Shown: positions 1 through 8,775, counted from the first letter of the stretch. The stretch is 64,000 nucleotides of DNA from Lysinibacillus odysseyi (GCA_014595895.1 JABUKB010000001.1:1860001-1924000), one strand, 5' to 3'. A program made the numbers and translations. Notes: generated by a model not told the origin, from the sequence alone.

Positions 1-13
1 AGGCTAATTAAAT

Positions 14-52
14 GTAAAAAAGCTGCCGCCTGCAAAATACAGACGGCAGCTT
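14..52 (-). terminator. Terminator of the nup operon
   Basis: Read on the minus strand, a GC-rich stem of about 12 bp (AAGCTGCCGTCTG pairing with CAGGCGGCAGCTT) is followed by a run of T. It begins about 20 nt after the nupQ stop codon, so it closes the four-gene nup operon. Confidence 0.85.
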
Positions 53-71
53 CAATACATTACCTTAGTGA

Positions 72-1031
72 TTACCTTTTCCCTTTATCATAAATTTCAC
101 CTAATGCTCTCGGAGCGCGATTTGATTTAGAGAAGAATATTAATAATAATAATGTTAATACATACGGTAAAATCATAAATAAATCAGTGTAACTACTTGG
201 TAAAGCCATAGCCTGTGCAATAAATGTTCCGCCGGATTTTGCAAAACCAAATAAAAGACAAGCAGCGAATGTAGGAAGGATCCTCCAGTTACCGAAAATT
301 AGTGCAGCAATGGCTAAGAATCCATATCCCATATATATATTCGAAGAAAAGTTAGCTGAGATTGAATAGGCAAAACACATACCCGCTAAACCTGCTAATA
401 AGCCGGATATAAGAACCGCAGAAAAACGAACTTTCAGTACATTTACACCTGCCGCATCAACCGCATGAGGATTATCCCCACTTGCTCTAAGGCGCATACC
501 GAAACGTGTTTTGTATAAAAGATACCAAGCAAAAATAGCCATCACAACGATAATTACTTGGAATGGATACACATCTGTGAAAATCGCTCCAATCACTGGT
601 ATATCAGCCAATCCTGCAATCGTAAATCTTTCGGATACACCTAATCGGAACTTGTCCGAAGCCGCTCCGAAAACAAGCGCATTTATTTGTGTTGTTAGGA
701 AAGCTGTTAGTGCTACCGCTAAAATATTAATTACAACACCGCTGATGACTTGATTTGCCTTAAACTTAATACATAGTATGGCATGGATAATGGAAAAACC
801 CATTCCACCAATCATCGCAAAAATAAGTGACACATAAAACATATTTTGAACATCTGTGCCTAAAGCATTCGCGATTAAAACAGCGGACAGCGCCCCAACG
901 AAGGCACCAACACCTTGAAAGCCTTCAAGTGCTAAATTCGTAATACCGCTTTTTTCACTAAATATTCCACCTATTGCCATAATAAAAAGTGGCAGAGCAA
1001 AGGATAATCCATCAATAATTATTGTACTCAT
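72..1031 (-). CDS. nupQ: Nucleoside ABC transporter permease NupQ (YufQ-like)
   Basis: Inner-membrane permease of a BMP-type nucleoside importer, 319 aa, with about eight to ten hydrophobic segments across its length. It belongs to the branched-chain-amino-acid/sugar permease superfamily (BPD_transp_2), like B. subtilis YufQ (NupQ). It would pair with NupP to form the membrane channel driven by the NupO ATPase and fed by the NupN lipoprotein. Its first base coincides with the last base of nupP, so the two are probably translationally coupled. It is the last gene of the operon and is followed directly by a strong terminator. Guanosine-type substrates are inferred from the family and from the riboswitch upstream of the operon. 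Confidence 0.9.
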   Translation of the reverse strand: MSTIIIDGLSFALPLFIMAIGGIFSEKSGITNLALEGFQGVGAFVGALSAVLIANALGTDVQNMFYVSLIFAMIGGMGFSIIHAILCIKFKANQVISGVVINILAVALTAFLTTQINALVFGAASDKFRLGVSERFTIAGLADIPVIGAIFTDVYPFQVIIVVMAIFAWYLLYKTRFGMRLRASGDNPHAVDAAGVNVLKVRFSAVLISGLLAGLAGMCFAYSISANFSSNIYMGYGFLAIAALIFGNWRILPTFAACLLFGFAKSGGTFIAQAMALPSSYTDLFMILPYVLTLLLLIFFSKSNRAPRALGEIYDKGKR

Positions 1032-2182
1032 TATGATTCACTGTCCTTTCGTTCCACTTCTTTGTCTTTCAAGCGGCTTACTTTATGTTTCACGTATGCA
1101 CCACATGCACTAAATAACAAGATTAACCCGATAATGACAGAAGCAATTTCTTGTCTGATTCCAGCTTGTGAACTCATATACGTACTCCCCTGATCAATTG
1201 TTGATATGAGGAATGATGAAAAAATAATCCCGATTGGATGAGAGTTACCTAATAGTGCAACCGCAATAGAATCGAAACCGATGCTTGATAATACTTTTGG
1301 CTGTATGGAAGAATAGTAACCTAAATAATACGTTACACCTGCAAGTCCAGCCAAGCTTCCTGAAAGAATCATGGCTAAGATCATATTTCTTCCGACTTTT
1401 ATTCCTGTATATTTTGCTGCATTCCGATTGGAACCAACTGCTTGAATTTCAAAACCAACGACTGTTTTGTCCATCATAAACTTAATGAATATCGCAACGA
1501 TAATAGCTAATAGGAAGCCTAATGGGATATCCATTTTCAAGTTTGCAATTTCAACATTGACTAACGTCAATCTTGCAGCTTCTGAAATATATTGAGATTG
1601 TCTTGAAACAGGATCAATATAATACATTTGAATAAAGAAGCTTATAACATATTGGGCAATATAATTTAACATAATCGTAGATACAACTTCATGAATGTTA
1701 AATCTGTATTTTAGCCATCCGACTAATCCTCCCATTAAGCCACCAGCAACAATTCCGATTAATAATACAAGTGGTTTTGCTATAAATGCATCTAACCCGC
1801 TATAGCCAACGATTACTGTTGCTAAAAAACCCGAGAATAGCATTTGCCCGGAAACACCAATATTAAATAGTCCTGCTTTCAATGCGACAGCAACAGCCAA
1901 ACTGGCAAATACAAGCGGCGTCATTGCGTTTAGCAAACTTAAAAAATCAGTGAGCATGCTCTTGTAGCCGGCATAAGAAGCCTTAGGCAGGATTCCTGCA
2001 CCTTGGAACAAGTTATAAAATGCTTGTAACGGATTTTTGCCAAGTAACAGTATGACAATAGCCGCAGCAATAAAACTAATTAATATAGAGGCAACTGGTA
2101 TTGTAATAGATTGCCACTTCTCATTTCGTATTGGCCAAAGCAAACGATAGCTTAAGCTTGTTTTCTTTTTATCTTTATTCAT
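1031..2182 (-). CDS. nupP: Nucleoside ABC transporter permease NupP (YufP-like)
   Basis: Second permease of the BMP-type nucleoside importer, 383 aa. A charged cytoplasmic N-terminus (about 25 residues) is followed by many hydrophobic segments and a Lys/Glu-rich hydrophilic tail (about residues 365-383). It belongs to the BPD_transp_2 family, like B. subtilis YufP (NupP), and is the partner of NupQ. The start overlaps the end of nupO by 8 nt and the end touches nupQ, as expected for a coupled operon. No defect is visible. Substrate specificity cannot be read from the sequence; purine nucleosides are inferred from the operon context. Confidence 0.9.
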   Translation of the reverse strand: MNKDKKKTSLSYRLLWPIRNEKWQSITIPVASILISFIAAAIVILLLGKNPLQAFYNLFQGAGILPKASYAGYKSMLTDFLSLLNAMTPLVFASLAVAVALKAGLFNIGVSGQMLFSGFLATVIVGYSGLDAFIAKPLVLLIGIVAGGLMGGLVGWLKYRFNIHEVVSTIMLNYIAQYVISFFIQMYYIDPVSRQSQYISEAARLTLVNVEIANLKMDIPLGFLLAIIVAIFIKFMMDKTVVGFEIQAVGSNRNAAKYTGIKVGRNMILAMILSGSLAGLAGVTYYLGYYSSIQPKVLSSIGFDSIAVALLGNSHPIGIIFSSFLISTIDQGSTYMSSQAGIRQEIASVIIGLILLFSACGAYVKHKVSRLKDKEVERKDSES

Positions 2183-3707
2183 GCTTTGCCCCCATCATAT
2201 ATTCGCCCACTTCTTCCTTCGTTAATGATTCACTACTTGCAATTTTTTGAAGTTGGCCATTATAGATAACGCCGATCGTATCCGCCACATTCATAATTTC
2301 ATCTAACTCCAATGAAATCAGTAAAATCGCTTTTCCTTGATTTCGTTGTTCAATGATCATGTTATGAATATTTTCAATCGCACCAATATCCACTCCACGT
2401 GTTGGCTGAACGAAAATCATGAGCGGGGATTGTAGTTCGATCTCACGTGCGATAATTGCTTTTTGCTGGTTACCGCCACTCATCGAACGAACTTGCGTTT
2501 TATTCCCTTGTCCACTTCGAATATCAAATTGGTCAATTAACTGACTGCCAAATTGTTCAAATTCCTCTTTATTTAAGATTCCTTTGTTAGAAAAAGGCTC
2601 TTTATAGTACTGCTTTAGCGCTAAGTTCGTTGATAGATCGAAATCTAAAAACAGTCCGTAGCTTTGTCGATCTTCAGGTATATAGGAAATGCCCGTTTCA
2701 GTTCTGTTTCTTATACTGTCATGCGTAATGTCCTTGCCATTGAGGAATATGTTACCTCCACTGACTTTTGTCAACCCTGCAATGGCATCCGCTATTTCAA
2801 CTTGGCCATTATCAGCAACACCTGCAATCGCAAAGATTTCTCCACTGCGTATCTTAAAGGAAACGTCTTTGACTACTTCAAAGCCGTCCTCATTTTTCAC
2901 GGTCAAATGTTCTATCTTCAATACTTCTTCTTTCAATTGCGGAGGTACTTTTTCGGATTTAAAGCTTACCTCTCTACCTACCATTAATTGAGCCATATGA
3001 TTTACTGATGTTGTTTTTACATCCAATACATCCACTAATTTACCTTTGTTCAATACCGCACATCGATCGGCTATTTTCTTAATTTCATCTAACTTATGGG
3101 TAATCAATAAGATTGTTTTTCCGCTTTTTCGCAGACCTTCAATAATGCCAAGCAAGAAATCGATTTCCTGCGGTGTTAGGACTGCTGTCGGTTCATCAAA
3201 AATAAGAATTTCTGCTTCACGGTAAAGGACCTTTAAAATTTCTACACGTTGCTGCATCGAAACAGTTAGATCCGCTATTTTTTTCGTTGGATCCACTTCC
3301 AACCCGAAATCCTTTGATAGTTTTCCAATTTTACGATTGGCATTTCGAATATCTACATATGGAAAGATACCGGCAAATTTTTTGATTGGTTCAACCCCTA
3401 AAATAATATTCTCTGTAATCGAATAATCGGCAACTAACTTAAAATGCTGATGGACCATTCCGATGTTAAGGTTTGCTGCATGGTTAGGCGAGCTAATTTG
3501 AACTTTCTCTCCCCGAATATAGATTTCTCCACTATCCGGTTCGTACAATCCACTTAGCATACTCATCAACGTTGACTTGCCCGCACCATTTTCACCAAGT
3601 AAAGCAAAGATTTCTCCTTTTTTAATGCCGATAGATACATCATTATTTGCTACTATTCCAGGGAATCGCTTCGTGATATGTTTCATTTCTATAATATAGT
3701 CAGACAT
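2175..3707 (-). CDS. nupO: Nucleoside ABC transporter ATP-binding protein NupO
   Basis: Double-ATPase subunit that energises the NupPQ permease, 510 aa from the chosen start. The first ABC domain has an intact Walker A (GENGAGKS, residues 38-45) and a Walker B DEPTAVL. The second domain has an LSGGNQ-type signature (SMSGGNQQK), but a degenerate Walker A (GVADNGQ) and a Q in place of the catalytic E (QPTRGVD), which is usual in this sugar/nucleoside family. A longer reading from 3758 is possible. The start at 3707 is preferred because AAAGGAG lies 8 nt before its ATG and the alignment with the family begins there. It sits between nupN and nupP and overlaps nupP by 8 nt. Confidence 0.92.
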   Translation of the reverse strand: MSDYIIEMKHITKRFPGIVANNDVSIGIKKGEIFALLGENGAGKSTLMSMLSGLYEPDSGEIYIRGEKVQISSPNHAANLNIGMVHQHFKLVADYSITENIILGVEPIKKFAGIFPYVDIRNANRKIGKLSKDFGLEVDPTKKIADLTVSMQQRVEILKVLYREAEILIFDEPTAVLTPQEIDFLLGIIEGLRKSGKTILLITHKLDEIKKIADRCAVLNKGKLVDVLDVKTTSVNHMAQLMVGREVSFKSEKVPPQLKEEVLKIEHLTVKNEDGFEVVKDVSFKIRSGEIFAIAGVADNGQVEIADAIAGLTKVSGGNIFLNGKDITHDSIRNRTETGISYIPEDRQSYGLFLDFDLSTNLALKQYYKEPFSNKGILNKEEFEQFGSQLIDQFDIRSGQGNKTQVRSMSGGNQQKAIIAREIELQSPLMIFVQPTRGVDIGAIENIHNMIIEQRNQGKAILLISLELDEIMNVADTIGVIYNGQLQKIASSESLTKEEVGEYMMGAKHE

Positions 3708-3758
3708 CGTTCGGTCTCCTTTATCACAATAATAGGAAAAATAATAGAAGTTCATCAC

Positions 3759-3779
3759 TCCTTAGTAATGACTAAAGGA
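3759..3779 (-). other. Intercistronic hairpin between nupN and nupO
   Basis: On the minus strand TCCTTTAGT-CATT-ACTAAGGA can fold into a short stem with one bulge, about 40 nt after the nupN stop. No U run follows, so it is not a standard terminator. Such hairpins often protect the 3' end of a binding-protein message; that role is inferred here. Confidence 0.35.
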
Positions 3780-3820
3780 AATGATAAACTTCCATTTTTT
3801 TATTGTGTAACTAATGTATC

Positions 3821-4966
3821 TTATAATCCTGGGAACTTTTCCGGTGAATGTTCATTAAAATTAGATGCAGGTACGATTGTGCCGTCTTTTACTAATTCGT
3901 AAGCTTCATTCATCTTAGCTAGTGTATCTTCTGAAAGCTGATGACGACCTTCTTCCTTAATAAAACCAGTTGAATCTGAATCTGCATAAAGCACTACATT
4001 TCCGCCTTTAAAGCTTCCGTCTGCTACTGAATTTAGTGCCTTTTCAATATTCATTGCCATGAATTTCACACCAGAAGTAAGGACGATATTTTCAGAACCA
4101 TTTACCCCTTCATCGTATTGGTCAACATCTACACCAATCACTTTTACATCGTCTTTCGCTTCCTTTACTGCTGTGAATACGCCATTACCAGTACCACCTG
4201 CAGCAACGAACATGATATCTACACCTTGTTTGATTAATGCATTACCGATTACTTTACCAGTTGCTTCATCTGCAAAAGATCCTGCATAGTTACCACCAAC
4301 ATCAGTACCCGTTACATCCGTCCCTGCATAACCAGATAACTCTACAAGTTCAACATTTTTCCCGTAAACTTTGTTCGTATAATTTACACCAGATTCAAAA
4401 CCAAATTGATAGTTTACGTTTGAAGGATAAGCAATTCCATTCACAACTGCTACTTTGTTTGTCTTTGTTTCAAGTGCTGCAGCCATTCCTGCAAAGAAAC
4501 CACTTTCTTGTTCAGCGAAATTCATCGCATAAATGTTATCGAAATCTGTTTGACCATCTACAGGAGCTGGCTCAGAATCATTTAAAATAAAGATTTTATC
4601 TGGATTTTCTACAGCGATTTTAGAAATGCCGGCAAATTGGAAACCAGGTGTTACAATCACATCATAATCCGCTACAATATCAGCTACAGCTTGTACAGCT
4701 GCGGCAGGATCACCCGTTTCTTCTTTAACAGCCTTTACTGTTGCTGTTGGATTGTTTTCAATAAAGCTTAAAATACCGTTATAGTTATCTTCGTTGAAGT
4801 TACCATCATCAACGCCTGAAGGACTTGTTACAATAGCAATTTTTAACCCTTCTTCACCAGACTTAGCTTCACTTTCCTTAGCTGAATCATTTCCGCATGC
4901 TGCCAGAATTACAGTCATTAAAGCCATAAGTAATAACATTGCTATTTTCTTCGTACTTTTTGTCAT
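3821..4966 (-). CDS. nupN: Nucleoside-binding lipoprotein NupN (BMP family)
   Basis: Extracytoplasmic substrate-binding lipoprotein of the importer, 381 aa. A lipoprotein signal peptide with lipobox LAAC (Cys24) is followed by a BMP/PnrA-type domain (from about residue 40 to the C-terminus), the family of B. subtilis YufN and Treponema PnrA, which bind purine nucleosides. It is the first gene of the operon, with an AGGAG-type site before the ATG. The upstream leader carries a purine riboswitch and terminator. A 113-nt gap containing a hairpin separates it from nupO, in line with a binding protein made in excess. The exact nucleoside is not determinable from sequence. Confidence 0.92.
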   Translation of the reverse strand: MTKSTKKIAMLLLMALMTVILAACGNDSAKESEAKSGEEGLKIAIVTSPSGVDDGNFNEDNYNGILSFIENNPTATVKAVKEETGDPAAAVQAVADIVADYDVIVTPGFQFAGISKIAVENPDKIFILNDSEPAPVDGQTDFDNIYAMNFAEQESGFFAGMAAALETKTNKVAVVNGIAYPSNVNYQFGFESGVNYTNKVYGKNVELVELSGYAGTDVTGTDVGGNYAGSFADEATGKVIGNALIKQGVDIMFVAAGGTGNGVFTAVKEAKDDVKVIGVDVDQYDEGVNGSENIVLTSGVKFMAMNIEKALNSVADGSFKGGNVVLYADSDSTGFIKEEGRHQLSEDTLAKMNEAYELVKDGTIVPASNFNEHSPEKFPGL

Positions 4967-5005
4967 CTTGAAATTTACTCCTTCTGTTTATCTTGTTGTT
5001 GTTTT

Positions 5006-5046
5006 TGTAAAAAATAAAAAGCACCGAGTTGGCTAAACCGGTGCTT
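5006..5046 (-). terminator. Riboswitch-controlled terminator upstream of nupN
   Basis: Minus-strand stem AAGCACCG/CGGTGCTT with a 12-nt loop and a following T-rich run, between the purine aptamer and nupN. It is the expression platform: ligand binding should favour this hairpin and stop transcription before nupN. The exact antiterminator pairing was not worked out. Confidence 0.85.
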
Positions 5047-5116
5047 GACGTAAGGTATGTACATAATGGAGCAGATATAGAAGATTATAGATGATCCCCA
5101 TATATCTATACATAAC

Positions 5117-5183
5117 CTCGTAGTCAAGCTATTAATGGTAGCTTGGTAGAAACTCTCGGGCCCTATCCCCAATATTATACGAG
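5117..5183 (-). ncRNA. Purine riboswitch aptamer (guanine type) of the nup operon
   Basis: The minus strand carries the full purine-riboswitch pattern: P1 CTCGTA/TACGAG, P2 TTGGG/CCCGA with loop GATAGGG, the invariant J2/3 TTTCTACC, P3 AAGCT/AGCTT with loop ACCATTAAT, then J3/1 GACTA. The discriminating base (position 74 of the xpt aptamer) is C, which pairs with guanine/hypoxanthine; adenine aptamers have T. Position 51 is the usual U rather than the C of the deoxyguanosine variant. A good promoter lies upstream and a terminator downstream, so it should shut the importer off when guanine is plentiful. Confidence 0.93.
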
Positions 5184-5208
5184 AATACTATTCATTTTTT
5201 ACAAACTG

Positions 5209-5237
5209 ATAGTAACATCTGAAATTCTGGATGTCAA
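5209..5237 (-). promoter_or_regulatory. SigA-type promoter of the nup operon
   Basis: Minus strand: TTGACA (5237-5232), 17-nt spacer, TACTAT (5214-5209). Transcription would start near 5202, about 20 nt before the purine aptamer. Confidence 0.85.
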
Positions 5238-5239
5238 CA

Positions 5240-5893
5240 AAACACGAACATTTTTTTAAAAAATAATATAAATATTCGTTAATAGACAGAATATTTATGA
5301 ATTCCAATACAATTTAGATATATTTTTTGCTTATTTTTTATAAATATCACTTTTTTATCCAATTAAATTTCCAATTAATTCACTAAATTCAATACTAATC
5401 CATCATAAATCACTACTGAAATATTATATATTTTATAACTTTTTCTTCTTCAATTGTTATTTCTGAAATTAAAATGTATTTTTCAGCAATATTTTCTAAT
5501 TTTATAAAGAAAGATGCCTTCCTTATTTCGAAAGGCGCCCTTATAATCGACTATGTAAAATTGTGTTGCGCATTTTTTAGTTGAAAATGAAGTAAAAAAC
5601 CCTTTGCTTCCGTTCCGACTCCCCATAACGACCGCCTGTATGTGCTGTACTATTATGAGCAGAGATCCTACCAGTTGAACTTGACCATATTTTTCGTGAT
5701 GGTGCTATGTATTTCCATTTGGTGTTTTCTTTAATAAAAGTGCACTTACTTCAATCCACTTCGTAATGTAGAATTTAATTGGAATGGCTTCATAGAGCTG
5801 CAAATTCGCAATTTTTATCGGGGCTCGTTTCTAAAAAAAAGTGAATTTCTAGCTCGGTTCTCCTGTTGCCTTACTTTGGTTATTAAAATAAAT
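5240..5893. other. Gene-free AT-rich stretch
   Basis: About 650 bp without a convincing gene on either strand. A weak hairpin lies near 5510-5545 (GCCTTTC/GGAAGGC on the minus strand, followed by TTTCTTTAT) and may be a terminator. Around 5740-5810 a short minus-strand frame is open, but it has no start or neighbours, so at most it is a gene relic. Confidence 0.4.
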
Positions 5894-5936
5894 AGAAAAA
5901 ACCGTCAAACTCGATTAAAATCAAGTTTGACGGTTT
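5894..5936 (-). terminator. Terminator next to the truncated tRNA-Arg copy
   Basis: Stem AAACCGTCAAACT/AGTTTGACGGTTT (5899-5911 with 5924-5936), with a T run on the minus strand. It starts 6 nt after the 3' end of the partial tRNA-Arg copy. It is therefore probably the original terminator of the tRNA gene, now separated from the intact tRNA by the inserted segment (inference). Confidence 0.75.
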
Positions 5937-5941
5937 CATAT

Positions 5942-5972
5942 ACGTCCCAGGAGGGATTCGAACCCCCGACCG
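5942..5972 (-). repeat. Partial tRNA-Arg copy, putative attachment site (distal)
   Basis: These 31 nt are identical to 8034-8064, the T-arm and 3' acceptor part of tRNA-Arg(TCT). Identity ends abruptly at 5973 (TTTGGG here against ACGGCT in the tRNA). A duplicated tRNA 3' end is the typical footprint of an element integrated by a tRNA-targeting recombinase. The D-arm and anticodon arm are missing, so it is not a functional tRNA. Confidence 0.85.
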
Positions 5973-6070
5973 TTTGGGAAGCGTTGTTAATCAACGTTCA
6001 ATTTAGCATAGTTAGAGCGGTCATTGATTACGTATAACCGACCGCCTTCGTAACTACTAGTTGCTTGAGA

Positions 6071-6340
6071 TTATACTCGATGATTTGAACGGTTGCAATC
6101 TATACCGAAAAATAAATCCATATTTCGAATAAACGATTCATCCTCGGTTAGTTTTTTATTAAACGTCACAACCGATAATATAAATGCTAATTCTCGGAAA
6201 TTAAAGCACCATGCTCAATCTACTTTATCGCCAAAATTAATGATATATTTTGAAGCACGTCCCGCTATCTTTTTAGTAGTAGATTCTGAAACACCGTATT
6301 CGTCCTTTAACATTTTAGTAGTGTAATATCCGTCGCACAT
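6071..6340 (-). pseudogene. Small HTH-like gene interrupted by an in-frame TGA
   Basis: An ATG at 6340 preceded by GAGGTGAGG opens a frame of 41 codons that ends at TGA (6217-6215). The same frame then stays open for another 47 codons to TAA at 6073-6071. The first part (YYTTKMLKDEYGVSEST) looks like a short helix-turn-helix DNA-binding region, as in small phage or plasmid regulators. The second part has normal codon use. The simplest reading is a protein of about 89 residues broken by a nonsense mutation. A functional 41-residue protein is the alternative. I cannot name a family. Confidence 0.4.
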
Positions 6341-6523
6341 ACCGCCTCACCTCGTATGAGATGGTAGGCTATTCAATTAAAGCGCCCGATTATGGAATAG
6401 GAATAAATCGAATGATATGCAAAAATGACTTCTCTTTTTATATAAAGCACCCGTTACTTTAAATAAAAAACGCTACGTAAAACTTAAAAAGCCAAATCAA
6501 TACAGATATGACTTTTATACAAA

Positions 6524-7147
6524 TTAAAATTCTTTGTCCCAAATTTCAGTTTCATTATCATACGTAATAAATACACGTGCATGTTTGATATTTAATTCAT
6601 TCTGTAGATAATCAATAAAAGATAGAAACATTTCTTCATTTATTTCTTCTTTGTTGTTATTCAAACTAATATTGAGAACAGGTATACCTGCTATATCAGA
6701 AGAGGGTGTAAATGCTATACCTATTGGTTCTCCGAATTTTTTTTCTATATAACTGTAAACTTTCGGTTTTACTTGTTCAATGAATTCGGCTGCTTCTTGA
6801 ATTGATATATCATCTTCTATTTGTTTGTTATACCTGTTTTCATAAACCATGAACGTTTTTTGTGTCTCTGTATTTAAAATCACCGCAGCATAATCGAAAT
6901 TACCGTATTGACTTCCGTTATCATAAAAAACATAGGAGATTTCGTATTTCATGTGTGGATATTTCATTTGTAGGTATTGTTCTGCTTGTTCGCTGATTTT
7001 TTCCTCTTCTTTTGCATCGGGTTGTGATGACGCTATAAGTTCACTTAAAAGCCAGGGAATTGCAACTACTACTCCAACTACTAGGAACGCCAATATCCCT
7101 GTAACTATAATAACAAGTTTGTGCCAACCTTTTATTTGCGTATTCAT
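6524..7147 (-). CDS. Membrane-anchored hypothetical protein
   Basis: 207 aa, no family recognised. One strong membrane segment (about residues 12-34) is followed by a Glu/Lys-rich linker and a soluble domain of mixed alpha/beta character. The topology suggests an anchored extracytoplasmic domain. Start supported by GAGGTGAAATA just before the ATG. It resembles the many short anchored proteins of Bacillales accessory regions whose function is unknown. It lies inside the tRNA-Arg-bounded segment, which suggests acquisition. Nothing in the sequence gives a substrate or activity. Confidence 0.6.
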   Translation of the reverse strand: MNTQIKGWHKLVIIVTGILAFLVVGVVVAIPWLLSELIASSQPDAKEEEKISEQAEQYLQMKYPHMKYEISYVFYDNGSQYGNFDYAAVILNTETQKTFMVYENRYNKQIEDDISIQEAAEFIEQVKPKVYSYIEKKFGEPIGIAFTPSSDIAGIPVLNISLNNNKEEINEEMFLSFIDYLQNELNIKHARVFITYDNETEIWDKEF

Positions 7148-7237
7148 TATTTCACCTCAAATTAAAATAACTTCCTTTAGTTGAACAAACAAAATAGCCC
7201 ACTAAATCACCAGATAGGTCGATAAGTAGTCAGATAC

Positions 7238-7378
7238 CTAAAGTTTGAACCTTTTTTTCCACAAGCTCGATATTTCCTTCATAATCTTTTCTACATCGTA
7301 ACATAATTTTCCAATACCCTTTAAAGATTGCTCCACAATATGGTCCGATTGTTGAACAAAGCTAAAACATATATTGAA
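7238..7378 (-). pseudogene. Start-less coding fragment
   Basis: On the minus strand a frame of 46 codons lies between two TAG stops. It encodes a lysine-rich, helical-looking stretch (for example VEKIMKEISSLWKKRF) with no ATG/GTG/TTG and Shine-Dalgarno in a sensible place. It looks like the tail of a decayed gene within the element. No family recognised; chance cannot be excluded. Confidence 0.25.
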
Positions 7379-7499
7379 CTAATCTCGTTAACCCCCTAAG
7401 TGAAAAAATATTGCGTGGATTGTTTCGGTGTCAGATGCGCGAGTATGCGGAGGTGGACTTGGGGGTCAGCGTAAAAAAAGGAACGGCAAGCATTGCTGC

Positions 7500-7868
7500 T
7501 CAACTGTTCGTGATCGCGTTATCTTTACGTTTTCTCTTTTCTCGCGCTAAAGTTGCGACTGAAATTCCAGTCATCACCTCAACCGCTTTATAACTATTGT
7601 TCTCGAGTAATTGCATCGCAGTATCAAGACGTTTCTTATCGTACTTTTTCGGACGACCCTCACGGAAATCATCGCGTTTCTTGGCGATTGCTTTACCTTC
7701 TTGCGTTCTCGCTCGGTAGCCGCTCACTTCCATTTGCTTCACAATCGTCTGTAGCGCTTCTGTAAAGCCCTTTGAATAGCTCCTAACCTGTTCTCCTTTA
7801 ACCGAAAACGCAAGCTCCTGTGCTGTGAACGAAAAATCTACATCAAACAATCCCGACTTTTTCATCAT
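7500..7868 (-). CDS. Recombinase-type HTH protein without catalytic domain
   Basis: 122 aa. The C-terminal half (from about residue 65) matches the linker and HTH of Tn3/resolvase-type serine recombinases: a basic linker with [12 protein letters not shown], then [19 protein letters not shown] and [15 protein letters not shown]. The first 60 residues do not contain the catalytic serine motif or the rest of the resolvase fold, and their origin is unknown. It may be a small DNA-binding protein derived from a recombinase or a truncated remnant. The start at 7868 is chosen because GGAGG lies 8 nt upstream; an ATG at 7883 lies before that Shine-Dalgarno. It sits closest to the intact tRNA-Arg. Confidence 0.6.
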   Translation of the reverse strand: MMKKSGLFDVDFSFTAQELAFSVKGEQVRSYSKGFTEALQTIVKQMEVSGYRARTQEGKAIAKKRDDFREGRPKKYDKKRLDTAMQLLENNSYKAVEVMTGISVATLAREKRKRKDNAITNS

Positions 7869-7936
7869 AAAAAAATCCTCCATTTATATGAATTGGAAGA
7901 TACGTTTCATTCTATTAGATTGTGTAATTTTGGGTA

Positions 7937-7984
7937 CAAAAAAAGGGATTCTACATCAATGACCGAAGCCCCGACCGAATCCCT
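7937..7984 (-). terminator. Terminator downstream of tRNA-Arg
   Basis: Stem AGGGATTC/GAATCCCT (7944-7951 with 7977-7984), followed on the minus strand by seven T. A T-rich run on the plus side could make it bidirectional. It now serves the intact tRNA-Arg and lies inside the inserted segment. Confidence 0.65.
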
Positions 7985-8034
7985 AATTTTTTCACAAACC
8001 CTTATGTATTAATAGTTTGTGTTTATTTTTATGA

Positions 8035-8108
<74 letters not shown>

Positions 8109-8268
8109 AATGTTTTTTCCAACTATTTGTTAGGAAAGACAATATTTATTATATGTTTAATCCACTAGAAAGTCAACGCATTTTTTCAACAAATTTGCTA
8201 CATTCGAATAGTTTTATTATTCAAAATAAATGCATGACAAAACTTATTATATGCTGATCCCTTCCACT

Positions 8269-8775
8269 TTATAACCTTTTAAACTGTAAAGATTCAATTA
8301 ATTCATTTGTATCAGTATAACAATTCACCGTAAACTGTTCCGGCTCAATATGCAACACAACAAAAGTCTTCTCTTTACGACCTCGTGGTTTCAATAAACT
8401 GCCTGGGTTAATAAACAAAATCCCTTCGATCATCTCCGCGCCTAACACATGTGAATGACCGAAACAGCAAACGTCAGCCTCTTGTTCCTTTGCTCGGTAC
8501 GTTAAAGGTAGCAGCGTAGATTTTACTTTAAATAAATGACCATGTGTTACAAAGATTTTCGTATCCGCCACTTCAAATAAACGCTCATCCGGGAAACGGA
8601 CTTCCGTGCGGTCGCAATTGCCCCGCACGCGTTCCGTTCCTTCCAGATAAACATGGTTGTATGGCAATTCACTATCACCGCAGTGCACCACAGCTGCCGC
8701 ATCCGGTACGTAATTTCTTACACGGTCGATCACCTCTGCATCGCCATGTGTGTCACTCATTATTAATAGCTTCAT
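8269..8775 (-). CDS. ysnB: MJ0936/YfcE-family metallophosphoesterase YsnB
   Basis: 168-aa single-domain calcineurin-like phosphoesterase. Metal-binding motifs are visible in order: DTHGD near the N-terminus (residues 8-12), HCGDSE, GNCD, THGH, and GHSH toward the C-terminus. This is the family of B. subtilis YsnB and M. jannaschii MJ0936, manganese-dependent phosphodiesterases whose physiological substrate is uncertain. It follows ysnA by 12 nt and is the last gene of the rph-ysnA-ysnB run. No membrane or signal segment is visible, so the protein is cytoplasmic. Confidence 0.9.
   Translation of the reverse strand: MKLLIMSDTHGDAEVIDRVRNYVPDAAAVVHCGDSELPYNHVYLEGTERVRGNCDRTEVRFPDERLFEVADTKIFVTHGHLFKVKSTLLPLTYRAKEQEADVCCFGHSHVLGAEMIEGILFINPGSLLKPRGRKEKTFVVLHIEPEQFTVNCYTDTNELIESLQFKRL

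Noticed and set aside
4975-5172. Minus-strand 65-codon frame in the nupN leader
   Set aside because: It runs through the purine aptamer and the terminator, so the open frame is incidental.
5740-5810. Possible IS transposase relic on the minus strand
   Set aside because: Only about 35 open codons, no start, no inverted repeats and no recognisable transposase motif.
6093-6326. Plus-strand open frame of 77 codons
   Set aside because: It is antisense to the nonsense-broken small gene on the minus strand, which has a strong Shine-Dalgarno; the plus frame has none.
7411-7593. Plus-strand open frame of 60 codons
   Set aside because: Overlaps the recombinase-type HTH gene on the other strand and has no ribosome binding site or homology.
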